NCBI GenBank assembly: GCA_019916065.1
Contig: CM034236.1
Location: 56,820,690-56,884,689 of the forward strand
Source: Vitellaria paradoxa
Lineage: Eukaryota; Streptophyta; Magnoliopsida; Ericales; Sapotaceae
DNA length: 64,000 nt
Reading direction: 5' to 3'
Within the stretch, counting starts at the first letter, position 1; each line of letters starts with the position of its first letter. The notes under the pieces are model-generated. The model did no database searches, had not been told where the DNA came from, and saw only the letters and a list, made by a program, of their open reading frames with translations. Positions 1 through 13,470 of this stretch are shown piece by piece. Made by a program: the position numbers and the translations under genes.

Positions 1-1600
1 TAATTTTACATATTTATTATCCATTGCTTTTAGGCATATTAAATACTCTAAAGATAAATATTTTGATTAAGGTCTTTTAGGTGTATTAAGTACTCTGAAG
101 ATAAATATTTTGATGAAGGTAAAGCGTGATTCGGACCAGTAACTTTGGTTATAGGCGGGAATGCTTTTTCCAACTGAGCTAGCCCCTCTTGTCAGTATTC
201 TAAGGAGAAATATTTTTGAAACCACCCGCAGTGAAGATGCAACTCTCTGTGTTATTTCTTAGTGGTTCATTACAAATTATGGTCATTATTTAGGTGTGAT
301 AAATCCCACAATATCATTCAAAATATGCTGAATATAACTCGATCTGAAAGTTGCGGCCATATTTTTTTGCAGTGATTTTCTTGTTCAATTTAATTCAATT
401 TATTCTGCTGAAATTAAGGCTGCCATAACAGCCTTTAGGTAATGTGTGGTGATTTTGAAATTACTTGTCTTGCTGCTCAGAATCAAAACCTAAGCAGATT
501 TTTCTTTCAAAAGCAAGAAAGGCACTTCTTAAATACTACTACGTTGTATGTTAGTATGCAATGCTGCAGTTTTTATGGCTCAAGTAAAATACTGCTGGCA
601 TTATTAACCATTGCGTTAAAAGCGTTTCCTTGTGATAATCAATTCCTGTGGTTGTCTTGGGAGTTTATCATGCGTAGAATGATCATGTGCTGCTATGCGA
701 TGTCATCCAGTGACATCATTTATAGGCGAGCCTTGATACATTAAGAATGCATGCGCACAGATAAGCATGTATACAGATAACCTTTGCTTGCTGCTCATCA
801 CCTCAGTCATTTGTTGTCATGATTCCAGTAACCTAAAAAATTTCCACCAACTTATCCTATGTTCTTTTGTCTAGAAAATGCTATTTATAATAAGAAATAG
901 GGTTCTAAGTGAACTGAGCTGTTCATGAACAACAGGCTCAGGCTTGACTTGTTTATTTAGTAAATAAGCCAAGCTCTAACAGAAAAATTAGGCTTATTTA
1001 GTAAATGAGTTGAGTTTCAACATTGCTCGGCTCAGCTCAACTAGGTAAGGGCGTGGGTTTAATTAATCAAATATATTCCTTGGAATTAGATTTTGATTTG
1101 TTATTTTGTAGTGATTTGAGTCATTGTTCTAATTTGGATTTTTGTATCGGATGCTTTTCCCTTTTTTCTTTTTTTCCTCTGTTCATTCCTGCTAATATTA
1201 TAATTTAGTTGATATTCTAAAATAGGCTAGCGGAGCCTAATGAGCTTGGGCTTACCCCACCTTGTTCAATTAAACGAGCCAAGCCGAGTCCAGGCTTTGT
1301 AGACATGAAATGAGCTCTAAGGCCCAACTCGATCTCAGCTTTTAAGACTCATCATGAACCCGAATTCGAGTTTGAGCTCTGCTGGTGAGGGGCTTGGGCT
1401 CAGCTCATTTACGGAGAAGGATCAGGAAGTTTGTCACCTACTTAAAAGCTACATTATCTACTACGTCTAATCGATTTTCCCATTGTTATTCTGTAATGAA
1501 TAAACATCCGTCCTGTGGATCAGCATCATCTATATGTGTTGCCTTTCCAATAAAGTAGGAAAAATTATCAACTGACTGGGGCTTAACGCCCTGTTGGCAG
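1..1600. other. No supported gene; probably intron or 3' part of an upstream gene
   Basis: AT-rich sequence with no open frame that resembles a protein. Because a terminal exon with a phase-0 acceptor follows at 1601, this stretch is probably intronic sequence of that gene (inference). It contains a GAGCTC-rich dispersed repeat at about 905-1425. Confidence 0.4.
905..1425. repeat. GAGCTC/GCTCAG-rich dispersed repeat
   Basis: The stretch is full of variants of GAGCTCG, GGCTCAG and AAGCC words. Related words with opposite sense lie near the two ends (AACTGAGCTG on the left, GGGCTCAGCTCATTT on the right). In composition it resembles the hAT-like elements at 37749 and 40024, but I cannot define termini or a target duplication. 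Confidence 0.35.
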
Positions 1601-1702
1601 GCCTTGGAAAAGAAATACGAAGATAACACTGGAAACTTAAGCCCAGAAAAGATAGCCACTAGACAAAGAAGGAAGGTTGCTGCTGGTTTTGGAAAATCAT
1701 AG
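1601..1702 (+). CDS. Terminal coding exon of an unidentified gene (partial)
   Basis: A clean acceptor (TTGGCAG) at 1594-1600 opens a 34-codon frame ending in TAG at 1700-1702. The product is lysine- and arginine-rich (starts ALEKKYEDNTGNLSPEK, then ATRQRRKVAAGFGKS). The mix of charged and polar residues and the lack of AT-rich codon runs look like real protein rather than chance, but I do not recognise the family. The rest of the gene must lie to the left, outside or near the start of the window. It could still be a chance frame. Confidence 0.4.
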   Translation, partial: ALEKKYEDNTGNLSPEKIATRQRRKVAAGFGKS

Positions 1703-2811
1703 CCTTTCAGGGTGTATCAGGTTTCATGCTCGCGAAACCATTTACCATGTTGTTCTTTTGATTCTGCCCACTTCACTTGGTTTTTCATTTGGTTTTGCAC
1801 AAATGACCGAGTTTGTGTTCTTGTGCTGAACTTATCACGTGCAGGATTTTGCTGGACAAAAACAAAGATCGGAATACAAATTATTGAAACACAAGTAACG
1901 TGGACTATTGCAATGTTTGGAGCTATTAAAAAAAATACATAACTCTACAAATCTATGCAAACAATAATTACGTGACTGTATAATTTAAATTTTTTACTCA
2001 TTGTACAAAACACGAGATATTAATTTTTATAATTTTATATAATTTTATACAACTTCAAACATGCCACATGAATGATCGTGGGACAATGGGTGAGAGGCTG
2101 GGCTGTTTGTCGGTGAGTTCTGTCTACTCTCATGTTTGGCAGCACAAAATTGTACTAAATATCTTGTCGACTGTCTTATCCCTTTTGAGGGGTATACTAA
2201 TAGAATAATTGGTATTATATATTCTTTTATCGGGATTAATTTTGGTTAAAATTTAAAAGTTCGAAAGTATCTTATTTCAACCTGTATTTTTTTATTTTAT
2301 TTCATATTCGACTGCTTAAATACTAAACTTAATCTCACATAATGCATCTTTTATCCAATTTTGTACTTTTTTAATAGTATTAACTATTGTTTAAATTTCA
2401 TTTCCTAATTAAATGTAGCCCCGAAGAATATTACTACTACTAAATATAAATTGAGAATTACTGCGTCAGACGTATTTTTTTATACAATTTAAATTCATAA
2501 TACTTAAGGACCGTTTGGAGCTCTAAATTTTTTCAATCAAATACTATGTGTCATTTTTATATCATATCAATATTAATTTTTGGTTTTCTTTGATTTTTTT
2601 ACACTCTTGTTAGAATTTTAAATCTATCCTGCAACATATTTATTCATTAAATTTTAAAGAGAAATTTATATTTTAAATTATTCTGCGTTAACGATTTCAA
2701 ATTTCTTCCTTTTGTAAGTCAGAATTTCGGTTTCGAATTTCTCAACACGTGGCTGAGACTTTTTTTTTTTTTTCTAGCTAAATGTTCTTTTGGTTTGGGG
2801 GAAGAGAATTG

Positions 2812-2855
<44 letters not shown>

Positions 2856-4185
2856 ACAAACAAAGTAAGACAAAACAAAAAAATAAAAAGATGGGCTTAT
2901 TTACACTCATAAAAAGATTCTAACACTTCATTTTTTTTATTAAACAAAATTGTATAATTACCTTTGTTTTTGTGAAAAAATATTTATGAGATTAAAATTA
3001 TGCAACATATTTTGTTAGAATAATGAGAGTAATTGTGAAATTTTATTCATTAAAAAAATAAAAGTAGAATGTAAGAATTTATTTGTGGAGTATAAATGGA
3101 CTCACCTAAATAAAAATAAAAATTATCTCCCTTCCTTGTTAGGTTTGGGGAGATCAAAAAGAGAAAGTCACAAAAAATAAATAAAAATTAACTTATTTTT
3201 TTCCTTCACTTCCTCTCTTTTAGTTCCCATTTTGTTCTTTTCCTTTTCAGCTTCCAAACAGATCATAAGGTCCACACCGACATGACACGACGCGGTCGTT
3301 GGTTTCTTTATGCTTCCATCCTTAGCGCGCTAATCGATTTGAATAATTTTCAATTTATAACTCCCAGTTTGAGTAGTAAGATTAGTCAGATTTAATTACA
3401 AAAAAAAAGATTAGTCGGATTTTTACTTTTTTTATATTATTAAAATTTTATTTTATTTTAAAACTTTTAGACTTATTATTTATACTAGTGAATTATTTTA
3501 TATTATTAAAATCAAAAATTACTAAAATTTAGACTTTCAAATGATACTTAAAGTAAATTTTTATTATGGATCCTTTAATTCAATAGAGCCAGCGAAGGTA
3601 AAGATAATCATCATTGATTAGAAAATATAACTTGATATAATTGAAATTGCATGAAAATAAAAATTTTTCAAACATTCACACGTTTTATAATAGTTTAGAT
3701 AGATTTATAAAAATATACTTACAAATTTTCTAGAAAAAAATTTGGAAAATTTGTAAAAATTTATAAAAATTAAAAAAAAAAAATAAAGCTCTGAACACGT
3801 CCTAAAAAAAATATATCTTAGACTTGCAAAAATAGAAATTAACACACTTGTTTGTAGATGGATAATTATAACTTTGGTCATTAAATTTTATGTTCAAATT
3901 CCTCGGCCATAAGGGACGTTTCGCTCACCAACTTACCAAAAAAAAAAAAAAATTACCAATTTTGTATAACTAATTTTTATCAAATTTTTCTAATTTTTAT
4001 TAATTTTTTAAAGTTTTACTAATTTTTTTAAATTTTTATTTTTTTAACTTTATAAATTTTTATTAACTGTCTAATTAATCAAATAAAGTGTCACGCGTTA
4101 CTTATAATTACCAAATTTTATTTATTTATTTATTTATTTTTTATAGTGCGAAACATCCCTAAATTTAAAAAACTTTGGTGTTAGC
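1703..4185. other. AT-rich intergenic DNA
   Basis: This may begin with the 3' UTR of the gene ending at 1702. After that it is AT-rich with homopolymer runs and one perfect (TA)n microsatellite at about 2814-2852. No coding or RNA gene is visible. Confidence 0.6.
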
Positions 4186-7100
4186 TGTGTAAAGCACGAC
4201 TTTCTAGAAAGATAAATCTCACGCTCAGGGGTCATTTGGAAAAAATTAATTTTATTTTTTCTTTGTTTTAATTATTATTTTATTTTATAATAATTTTTTA
4301 TTTAATATCTTTGAATAATATTATTCAAATTTATAAAAAAATTCTATACAAAAAAATTTACATAAATATACCAGTTCACAAATGCATGATTATATTTTTT
4401 ACTATTAATTATTTTTTTTCATTTAAACTCACCGTATATAAAATTTAAAGCACGCACAACTTCTTAGTAAAAAATTTGTTACTCTTGCAAGTATAGAAAT
4501 TGGCATACCCGCTCATGATTATAAATATTTATTATTAATTTGTTTTATTTAAATTCATCTCAAATAAATTTAAAAAGCTTTAGTACTAGTCTTGTCAAAC
4601 ACAACTTTTTAGAAAAAAATTTCTTACACTTGCATGTGTAACACTGACATATTTGTCTTCTTCATTAACTGCGTCCCATCACGTAAATTTATAATCGTTT
4701 GACAATTATAAATTTTTATCGTTTTTCAGCTATTATTAATTTTTATTAAAATTTATTAAATATATTTTCAACTTTGATCCGTCTGTATTAATTTTTACTT
4801 TTTTTAAATTCTTATTCATTTTTTAAATAAAATTTTTTATCAGATACATAATTTTTTTGAAAGTGACATAGGGCATTATTAGAACAATAATTGCAAAAAA
4901 AAAAAATTAATATTAATCATTTTTCTTAAACACCAAAAGGCATCCTTAAAAGATTTCAATGTTAGCTTTGTCAAGAATAACTTTTGAGAAAGAAAAATCT
5001 TACAGTTAGATGTCGTTTGGGAAAATTTAACTTCATTTTTTTTATTTAATTTTAATTATTCTTTAATTTTACATATTTTTATTTAAATTAATTTTTATTT
5101 ATAATTTTAAATATATTTATTCAAATTTATAAGAAATAAATCTAAATGAAAAACACTATCATAAATGGATGATTATAATAATAATAATAATTATTATTTT
5201 TTATACGCACAACTTCTTAGTCAAAATTTTGTTACTTGGGTAGAAATTGGCATACCCACTGATGATTATAAATATCTATTATTAATTTGTTTTGCTTAAA
5301 TTCATTTCAAATAAATTTAAAAAACTTTCGCATCGGTCTTGTCAAACACAACTTCCTAGAAAAAAATTTCTGACATTTGCATGGATAAGACTGATCTACT
5401 TGTTTTTTTCATTAATTGCATTCTATATAAATTTATAGTCGTTTGACCATTATAAAATTTTATTATTTTTTAGTAGTTATTAATTTTTATTAAATATATT
5501 TTTAACTTTTATCAATTCATACTAGTTTTTATTAATTTTTACTAATTTTTTTAAATAAAAAAATTTTATCAAATGCCAAATTTTTTTTAAAAGTAACACA
5601 AGATGTTTAGAACAATAATTGCCAAAAAAAATAAATAAATAAAAATTTGATCAATTTTTTTTAACACCAAAACGCATCCTTAAAAGATTTCAGTGTTAGC
5701 TCTGTCAAGCTCAACTTTTGGGGAAAAAAATGTCACGCTTTGGTGTCGTTTGGAAAAAATTAACTTCATTTTTATTTAATTTTAATTGTTATTTAATTTT
5801 ATATGATTTTTATTTAAATTAATTTTTTATTTAATAATGTTAAATATATTTATTCAATTTTATAGAGAATAAATCTAAATGAAAAATACGTTCACAAACG
5901 TATGATTATAATTTTTATTATTAATTTTTTTTTTCAAATTCACCGTGCATCAATTTTAGGGCATGTACAATTTTCTAGTCAAAAATGTGTAACTCTTGTA
6001 ACTATAGAAATTGACATGCCTGCTCATAATTATAAATATTTATTATTAATTTTGATGTACAAACTCATCCCAAATAAATTTAAATCATCAGCCCAAATTT
6101 AAAAGACTTTAATGTTACTCTTGTCAAGCATAAATTTCTAAAAAAATTTTGTTACGCTTGTAAGTATAAAAGACTGACATACTCTTTTTATATTTATTGC
6201 ATTCCATATAAATTTATATTTTTAATTTTCTATTAAATATATTTTTAGTTTTTACTAATTTTTATCAAAATTTCATAACTTTATCTATTTATTATTATTT
6301 TTTATTAAATTTTAATTTTTATAAATTTTTACTAAATGTGTAATTATTTTAAAAAATAACACGTGACACCGCTAAAACAATAGTTCTTAAAAACTTTAAC
6401 TTATTTATTTATTTTTTTTATCAAACGCATTCTTGAAAGATTTTAATATTAGCTTTGTCAAGCACAACTTTTGAGAAAGAAAAATATTACATGGGTGTTT
6501 TTTTTTGGGAAAAATCAACTTTAGTTTTTATTTTATTTTAATTATTATTTTATTTTATATGATTTTTTATTAAAAATTTTTTATTTAATAAGTAAATTAT
6601 TCAAATTTATAAAAATAAATCTAAAAAAATTACGTAAATATACATGTTCACAAATGAATGTTTATAATTTTGTTTTGTTTAAATTCGTCTCAAATAAATT
6701 TAAAAGAGTTTAGTATCAGTCTTGTCAAACACAATTTCCCAAAAAAAAATTTCTGACACTTGCATAGGGAAGACTGACCTACTTATTGTTTTCATTAATT
6801 GTATTCCACATAAATTTATAGTCGTTTGACAATTATAAAATTTTACCTTTTTTCAATAACTATTAATTTTTATTAAATATATTTTTAACTTTTATCAATC
6901 TGTACTAAATTTTATTAATTATTACTAACTTTTTTTTTATTTTTTTAATTATTACTTTTTAAAATAAAATTTTTTTTTATCAAATGCATGATTTTTTCAA
7001 AAGTGACACAGGACATTATGAGAACAATAATTGCAAAAAAAGTAAAAAAGAAAATTTAATCATTTTTTAACACTAAAAGGCATCTTTAAAAGATTTCAAT

Positions 7101-8390
7101 GTTATGTTTGTCAAGCGTAACTTCTGAGAAAGAAAAATCTTACACTTAGATGTCGTTTGGAAAAAATTAACTTCTTTTTTTATTTAATTTTAATTATTAT
7201 TTAATTTTATATGATTTGTATTTAAATTAATTTTTATTTAAAAATTTTAAATATATTTATTCAAATTTAAAAAAATAAATCTAAATGAAAAATACGTTCA
7301 CAAATGGATGATTATAATTTTTATTATTAATTTTTTTTTCAAATTTACCGTATATAAATTTTAAGGCATGCACAATTTTCTAGCCAAGAATTTGTCACGC
7401 TTGCAACTATAGAAATTGACATGCGTACTTATAATTATAAATACTTATTATTAATTTTTACGTACAAACTCATCTAAATAAATTTAAATCATTAATCCAA
7501 ATTTAAAAGACTTTAGTGTTAGTCTTGTCAAGCATAAATTTCTAAAAAAATTTTGTTACACTTGCAAGTATAAAAGACTGACATACTCTTTTTTATATTT
7601 ATCGTATTTCACATAAATTTATAAGCCGTTTGATTATAATAAATTTTATTATTTTTTATTAAAATTTATTAAATATATTTTTTATTTTTACTAATTTTTA
7701 CCAAAATTTCACAAATTAATTTATTTTTATTATTTTTTATAATTTTCTGATTTTTATAAATTTTTTTAAATACGTAATTATTTTAAAAAACAAAACGTGC
7801 CAACATTAAAACAATAGTTCTTAAAAACTTCAACTTTTATACATGTATATAAATATATATATATATCAAAGGCATTCTCAGAAGGCTTTAGTGTTAACTT
7901 TGTCAAGCACAACTTTTGAGAAAGAAAAATATTACATAGGTGTTGTTTGGGAAAAACTAACTACAGTTTTATTTTATTGCATATGATTCTCTATCAAAAA
8001 TTTTTTATTTAATAATTAAATTATTAAAATTCAGAAAAAAAATAAATCTAAAAAAAAATTACGTAAATATGCCTGTTCACAAATGAATATTTATAATTTT
8101 TATTATATACATATTTTTTAAATTCACGGTATATAAATTTTAATGCACGCACAATTTCCCAGTCAAAAATTTGTTACACTTGCAAGTATAGAATTTAACA
8201 TACCCGCTCATAATTATAAATATTTATTATTATTATTTTTTTCTCAAACACATCCCAAAAAATTCAAAAGATCATGGGCCTGAGCCGAAATTTAAAAAAT
8301 TTTAGTGCTTGTCTCATCAAGTACAATTTTCTAAAAGAAAATTCTTATACTTGCAAGTATAAAAGATTGACATACTCGCTTTTCTGTCCA
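4186..8390. repeat. Degenerate tandem array, ~750-bp unit, about six copies
   Basis: Two landmarks recur in fixed order. One is a segment like TCAAGCACAACTTTTGAGAA followed by GTTTGGAAAAAATTAACTTC, seen near 4195, 4970, 5704, 6460, 7110 and 7903. The other is a segment like AGACTGACATACTC followed by ATTCATAAATTTATA variants, near 4640, 5385, 6170, 6765, 7570 and 8360. Spacing is 650-790 bp. The second landmark has two subtypes in the order X, X, Y, X, Y, Y, which suggests a partly dimeric higher-order unit of ~1.4 kb. Units are strongly diverged and AT-rich, and no coding potential is visible. Confidence 0.75.
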
Positions 8391-8790
8391 TTGAAATAAA
8401 AATTGAACATATAAAATAAAATAAAGGGTAGCCCAGTGATAAAGACCTCGATGTATTCTCTTATAGCATTATTCCCTCCCCATTAGCTTGGGTTGAGTTA
8501 TATGGAAGTAAAAAAAAATTGAAAAACATAAAAATTAAAAATAATAAAAAGCAAAGCAAAATTACAACGCAAGCCAAACGAAGAGAGTCAAACAAGACTT
8601 ATAGTCAAATCGGACAGTTAAAAAGTCAGTTATTTTTATTTTTTATTTTTTGAGACTGAGAAAAAAATAAATACAGATTATCGAAATAAAAAAAAAATGA
8701 ACGTGCAGTTTTCTGACGTGGCGCGAGTAGGAACGATTTTTCCACCGTGGCGTGTGCCGTCTATTTTTCACTTCCCCTCGCATATATTCC
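8391..8790 (+). promoter_or_regulatory. Presumed promoter region of the DRM gene
   Basis: Composition changes here from AT-rich repeat to a mixed sequence with GC-rich words (ACGTGGCGCGAG, CACCGTGGCGTG), then a pyrimidine-rich leader. No clear TATA box can be fixed, so the transcription start is uncertain. The placement is inferred from the 5' leader exon that follows. Confidence 0.35.
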
Positions 8791-8799
8791 GTCGGAGCG

Positions 8800-9202
8800 C
8801 ACAGAAAGGACTTTCAAGGTCGCTCCTTCCTATTTTTTTTTTTTTTTTTTTTGGGTAGCTATTCTCCAAACACCTATTTTCCTCTGAATTCCTCACAGAG
8901 TTCTTCACTCTCAAAATATCTGCGAGCAAATCTCTCACTCTCTCTCTATATTTCTCCGTACGTAACGATTCTATATATTCTCTGCGCGATCTTTTTTTCT
9001 TGATTCTCTCAGTTTGTTTGCGTCATTTTGTGTTTGTTTTTTTAGTAATTTTTTTTTTCTCTGGAGTGTAAGCTTTTCGTCTACGACTCAGAAACCCCCC
9101 AGTTTGTTAACCGTTTCAGGAATTTTATTTCGTAGGAGCCAAGTACATTAACGATGATGTCGTAGAAGAGGCTTTCGAGATCACATTGATTCGCTGCGCG
9201 AG
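8800..9202 (+). other. Likely 5' UTR exon 1 of the DRM gene
   Basis: A CT-rich leader (CTCTCACTCTCTCTCTATAT and similar) runs into a good donor, GCGCGAG|GTATCT, at 9202/9203. The first base is a guess. The next usable acceptor just before the start codon is TTTTCAG at 14421-14427, so the leader intron would be about 5.2 kb. No in-frame protein is encoded. Confidence 0.4.
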
Positions 9203-9606
9203 GTATCTTGAATTTGTTTGTAATTATAATTAACTCATCTAACTCTTGTTTCGTTTTGGTGGATTGGACCTATTCCGTGTTAATCCGGAGCTTGGGAGTG
9301 TCCTTGCTGGGTTTTGGAATTTTGTTTTGGGTGTATTCCTTGTGGCACAGAGATTTTCTAGGGTTTTGGTTATACTAAATTTGGGGTCTTTAAGCGTTTA
9401 GTTTTATGGAGCTAGGGTTTCTTTTTCATTTCCTTTCTTCCCAAACCAAACAGACTGGAAGGGTCTAGCAATGAGGTTTCATTATTAGTTTCAAGTCACA
9501 CTTTTGCAACCCGCAGGAGCCCTCATGTACTCATTTAGATTTTGCTAGATACTCCCGTCTCTGGATGGAATATATTCTATTTACCTAACCCCACCTAAAA
9601 AGATAA

Positions 9607-10280
9607 GGATGTGTTTGGGAGTCAAAAGTTCATGGGTTATTAGGGGTTCTTTAAGTACTTTTTTTTTTTTTTGAAGCTGTAAAGTTTGGGTTTTTAAAAT
9701 ATAGGTTCTGAGGTGTTCGTATGAAATTATGCTCAAGAGTTTTTAAGTGATGGGTTGTAGGGTGGTCTGATGGGTTTGTTGAACACCTCAGAAATGAGTG
9801 TTTTATCTCAATTTTTTTAACTTGCGGATTTAGGGGTATGGGGTGTTTTCATGGATTCATAAAATTCGGGAGAGTAATATTTTTGTGAAAATATTGAAAT
9901 CCAAATTTGACCTTTATTAACAAAAACCTATTACTCATATTCCTCATTTTGTTTTGCTGCAGCCTGGAGATATTTTTTAGTGATTTGTATTTGAAGTTCT
10001 TCTGAGTTTTATAGTTGATTTTTTTTCTTCTTTTCGTATGTGTCCAAACACCAATAGTTACGGTAGTGTTTGCTGCATAACAAATAAATAAGGGTGTATG
10101 TGTCATTATATACATAAATAAATTCCTAAGAACCTATTAAAAAATAAATTCCCAAGCATAGGTTTATTATTTTTAAACATATGTTCCTGAACAGCTTAGA
10201 ACCCGTACCATTTAAACACCTTAAAGCCCCCAATTTAAAAACACCTCAGAACCCTTTCTTTAAAACTCCCAAGCACAACC
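9607..10280. mobile_element. Tourist-like (PIF/Harbinger) miniature element, 674 bp
   Basis: The left end GGATGTGTTTGGGAGT is matched by the reverse complement of the right end, GGTTGTGCTTGGGAGT. TAA flanks both ends directly (9604-9606 and 10281-10283). A TWA target duplication with G-rich TIRs containing GTTTGG is the hallmark of Tourist-type elements. The interior is non-coding. Confidence 0.7.
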
Positions 10281-10339
10281 TAAATAAATAAAAAATAAAG
10301 CCGTTAAAATGAACTAAATGAATTTTTTTATAATTTATC

Positions 10340-10920
10340 TTTTAGTTAATTCGAGGTATATGTATGTACTCAGAAAGTGGTGTTCTTGGTCTAGTGGTGA
10401 TGGCAATAGTGATGAAGGTTATGGAAGTGATAGGTGGCAAAATGGTGGAGGTTGTGCGAGTGGGTAGTTCTAATCATGGATCAAAGTCTCGGCCTATGCA
10501 GTTGATATCTTGGTGTAACGACGCAGACTTGGAACTCATTGTTCTAATATCTCATTCCATGTTGCGAAAATAAGGAGTTAAATGCATATTGGATTGACTT
10601 GGCCAAGATAGCTAGAGATATCAGAGTTTGTTCAAGGCAACATCAAATCTTGTCAAGAGCTCGGCAGTGTTTGTCGATGTTGTTAGATTGAGCACAAAAA
10701 CCTGTTGCCTTTGTTTCTCAGATCTAGACCTTGGTGCCTTTGTCTTCGTCATAGATTTGGACCATCTTCTACTTCATCAAGCATCACTAGTCGTCGTCGC
10801 AATTCAACTTGGCTATGTTGATTGACAGCAGTCGCCTTGGGTTTTGACGTATCAAAATCAGTCTCAATCTTCCGATCTCATCTTCATCAAGCCCTTACCC
10901 TCGTCTTGCTATTGATTGGT
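10340..10920. other. Unassigned GC-richer block inside the leader intron
   Basis: Base composition is more gene-like than its surroundings and short frames exist at 10364-10573 and 10628-10825. Neither has a recognisable domain, and the frames are interrupted. It could be a captured gene fragment or ordinary intron sequence. Confidence 0.3.
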
Positions 10921-11084
10921 TTTTTAAGTTTAAAATCGAACCCTTAGAGTGAAAGTTTGACTCTTTTGTCTTCAAGACAAAAACAATAAGTGATGTTTTT
11001 TTTTTTTTTTTTAAGATTTAAAATCTATAATGATGCTAATCAATTTCGCTAAAATTGCAAAATTGAAATCATGTTTAGGTGGCG

Positions 11085-13470
11085 TTTGGGGCAACAAAAA
11101 ATAATGGAAAACAATGAAAAATGTAATTTGGGTAGTTTTTTAGCGTTTGGTGCGCAATCACCAAATCACGTTTTTTAGAAATATATAGTGAAATTTTTTG
11201 ACTTTTGCGTTAGTTTTTTTGTAGAAAACATCATCGGAACGGTTTTATGTCAGAATTTATTGAAAGTCGTTGAAAAGTTTTTGGGATTTGTAGAGAAGTT
11301 GTTGGGGTTTGTGAAATGTTATTGGGACATGGTTCAAAATATCGTCTGAGACGCCGAGATATCGTCCGAGACGTATCGAACTCAATGGATGACGCGGCGA
11401 GATCTCAACCCGCATCAAAGAAATGTGTTAAGAATAGTCATTTCGCGCTGTCACGGCCGAGACAAGCCGATATCTTGGTGATACATTAAGATGACTAACT
11501 GTCGCGGCGAGAAATTGACAAGACAAACGATTTTTCGGTGATTTGTATAAAAGAGGAAAAAAAATTAGCTTATTCACATGTTATAAGTAGTTATCTAATG
11601 TTTAGTAAAAGAATTACTATATTTTTGGTTATGTAATATATCCATTTTATTATTTAGAATATTTCTCTATTTTTTTATTTTTTAAATTAAAAAAATAAAA
11701 TATTACGTATCGCCCGATATCGTGACGCGACACCGCGACCGCATCAAAAATTCTCAAGCTGATACAATGCCTGCGACCGAGACGTTGAACCATATATTGG
11801 GGTTTATAAAAAATTGTCAGGATATGTAGACATATATAAATTTATAAAAAGTTCACGAAATACGAGAAGTGCAAAATATGTTAGAGAATTTCAAAGATTT
11901 TCAGCGATTTTCATCGTACCAAACACCTCGTTAGATAGATACCAAGCAAGAAACTTTCAACTGGCACATTGGAAAATTTAGAATTCCTTGTTTTTGTTTT
12001 GTGTTCAAGACTTCACATATGAGGTTTGATAATTTTTTTTTTTTTTGGAATCATATTTTAATTTTTAAGTGAAATATAATTTTGTAACCAATCAAAAAAA
12101 TTAAATATAATTTTGTAAAATAGTCTATTATTTATTTTGAATCATATTTTTTGATGGTCTGTTTCAACCCTGTTTAATTTAGCTTGTTTAACCTTGAATC
12201 ATATTTTTTATGAGTCATATTTTAAGGCAAACATAATTTTGTAATATTTATTTTAAGCAAAATATTTATTGTTAAAAATTAAAATAAAATTTTAATATTT
12301 TTTATGAATAATATTATTAAAAATATAGTTTTTTAAAAAAACTTTTTAGGACAAATTAGCGAGTTTTATTAACAAACTTTTAATTTATTATTTATTTTTT
12401 TTAAGAAAAATTTCTTGTATTTTTTGAAATTAAAAAATATTTTGTTGTTGCGTATTGCTTTGTATCGCAATGTGATGCCATGAGTGGATAATAAATTTAG
12501 GGGTCGAGATTGTTGTTGCGACTGCGACTTTGAATCATGGTGTTGATTGGTAACGATTACCATTTGCTTCTTCATTTGTTTTAAATTTTTTTTTTATATC
12601 AGAATTTATTGAAAGTCGTTGAAAAATTTTTGGGATTTGTGGAGAAGTTATTGGGGTTTGTGAAATGTTATTAGAGTTTGTAAAAATTTGTTAAGATATG
12701 TAGATATATATACATTTATAAAAATTTCACAAAGTACGAGAAGTGCAAAATATGTTAGAGAATTTTAGAGATTTTTAGAAATTTTCAGTGATTTTCATTG
12801 CACCAAACACCTCGTTAGAGAGATACCAAGCAAGAAACTTTCAGTTGGCACACTGCAAAATTTAGAATTCCTTGTTTTTGTTTTGTGTTCAAGACTTCAT
12901 ATATGGGTTTGATAATTTTTTTTTGGAATCATATTTTAATTTTTAAGTGAAATATAATTTTGTAACCAATCAAAAAAATTAAATATAATTTTGTAAAATA
13001 GTCTATTATTTATTTTGAATCATATTTTTTGGTGGCCTGTTCAACTTTGTTTATTTTAGCCGGTTTAACCTTGAATCATATTTTTTATGAGTCATATTTT
13101 AAGGCAAACATAATTTTGTAAAATTTATTTTAAGCAAAATATTTATTGTTGAAAATTAAAATAAATTTTTAATATTTTTTATGAATAATATTATTAAAAA
13201 TATAGTTTTTTAATAAAACTTTTTAGGACAAATTAGCGAGTTTTATTGACAAACTTTTAATTTATTATTTATATTTTTTTTAGAAAAATTTCTTGTATTC
13301 TTTGAAATTAAAAAATATTTGTTGTTTCGTATTGCCTTATACCGCAATGTGACGCCATGAGTGGATAATAAATTTGGGGGCCGAGATTGTTGCTGCGACT
13401 GCGACTACGACTTTGAACCATGGTGTTGATTGGTAATGGTTACCATTTGCTTCTTCATTTGTTTTAATCT
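11085..13470. repeat. Tandem duplication (~870-bp unit) of a GTTTGG-type element region
   Basis: The segment from CAGAATTTATTGAAAGTCGT at 11253 to the region ending GATTGGTAACGATTACCA near 12565 recurs from about 12599 to 13450 with small substitutions. Shared blocks include CCAAACACCTCGTTAGA, ACCAAGCAAGAAACTTTCAA and TTTAGAATTCCTTGTTTTTG. The left flank at 11085 (GGTGGCGTTTGGGG, preceded by TTA) and the CCAAACACCTCG block look like ends of a miniature element. Copy 1 is longer only because of the nested insertion at 11327-11795. Confidence 0.75.
11327..11795. mobile_element. Nested miniature inverted-repeat element, 469 bp
   Basis: Ends are ACATGGTTCAA and TTGAACCATAT, an 11-bp inverted repeat with one mismatch. 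The direct duplicate ATTGGG flanks it (11321-11326 and 11796-11801). The second copy of the surrounding tandem repeat lacks it, which defines the empty site. The interior is rich in CG dinucleotides and GATATCG-like words, unlike the flanks. Superfamily is not certain; the duplication may be slightly longer than six bases. Confidence 0.65.

Noticed and set aside
8420..8510. Sequence resembling a tRNA A-box (GGGTAGCCCAGTGATAA)
   Set aside because: No matching B-box, tail or target duplication was found.
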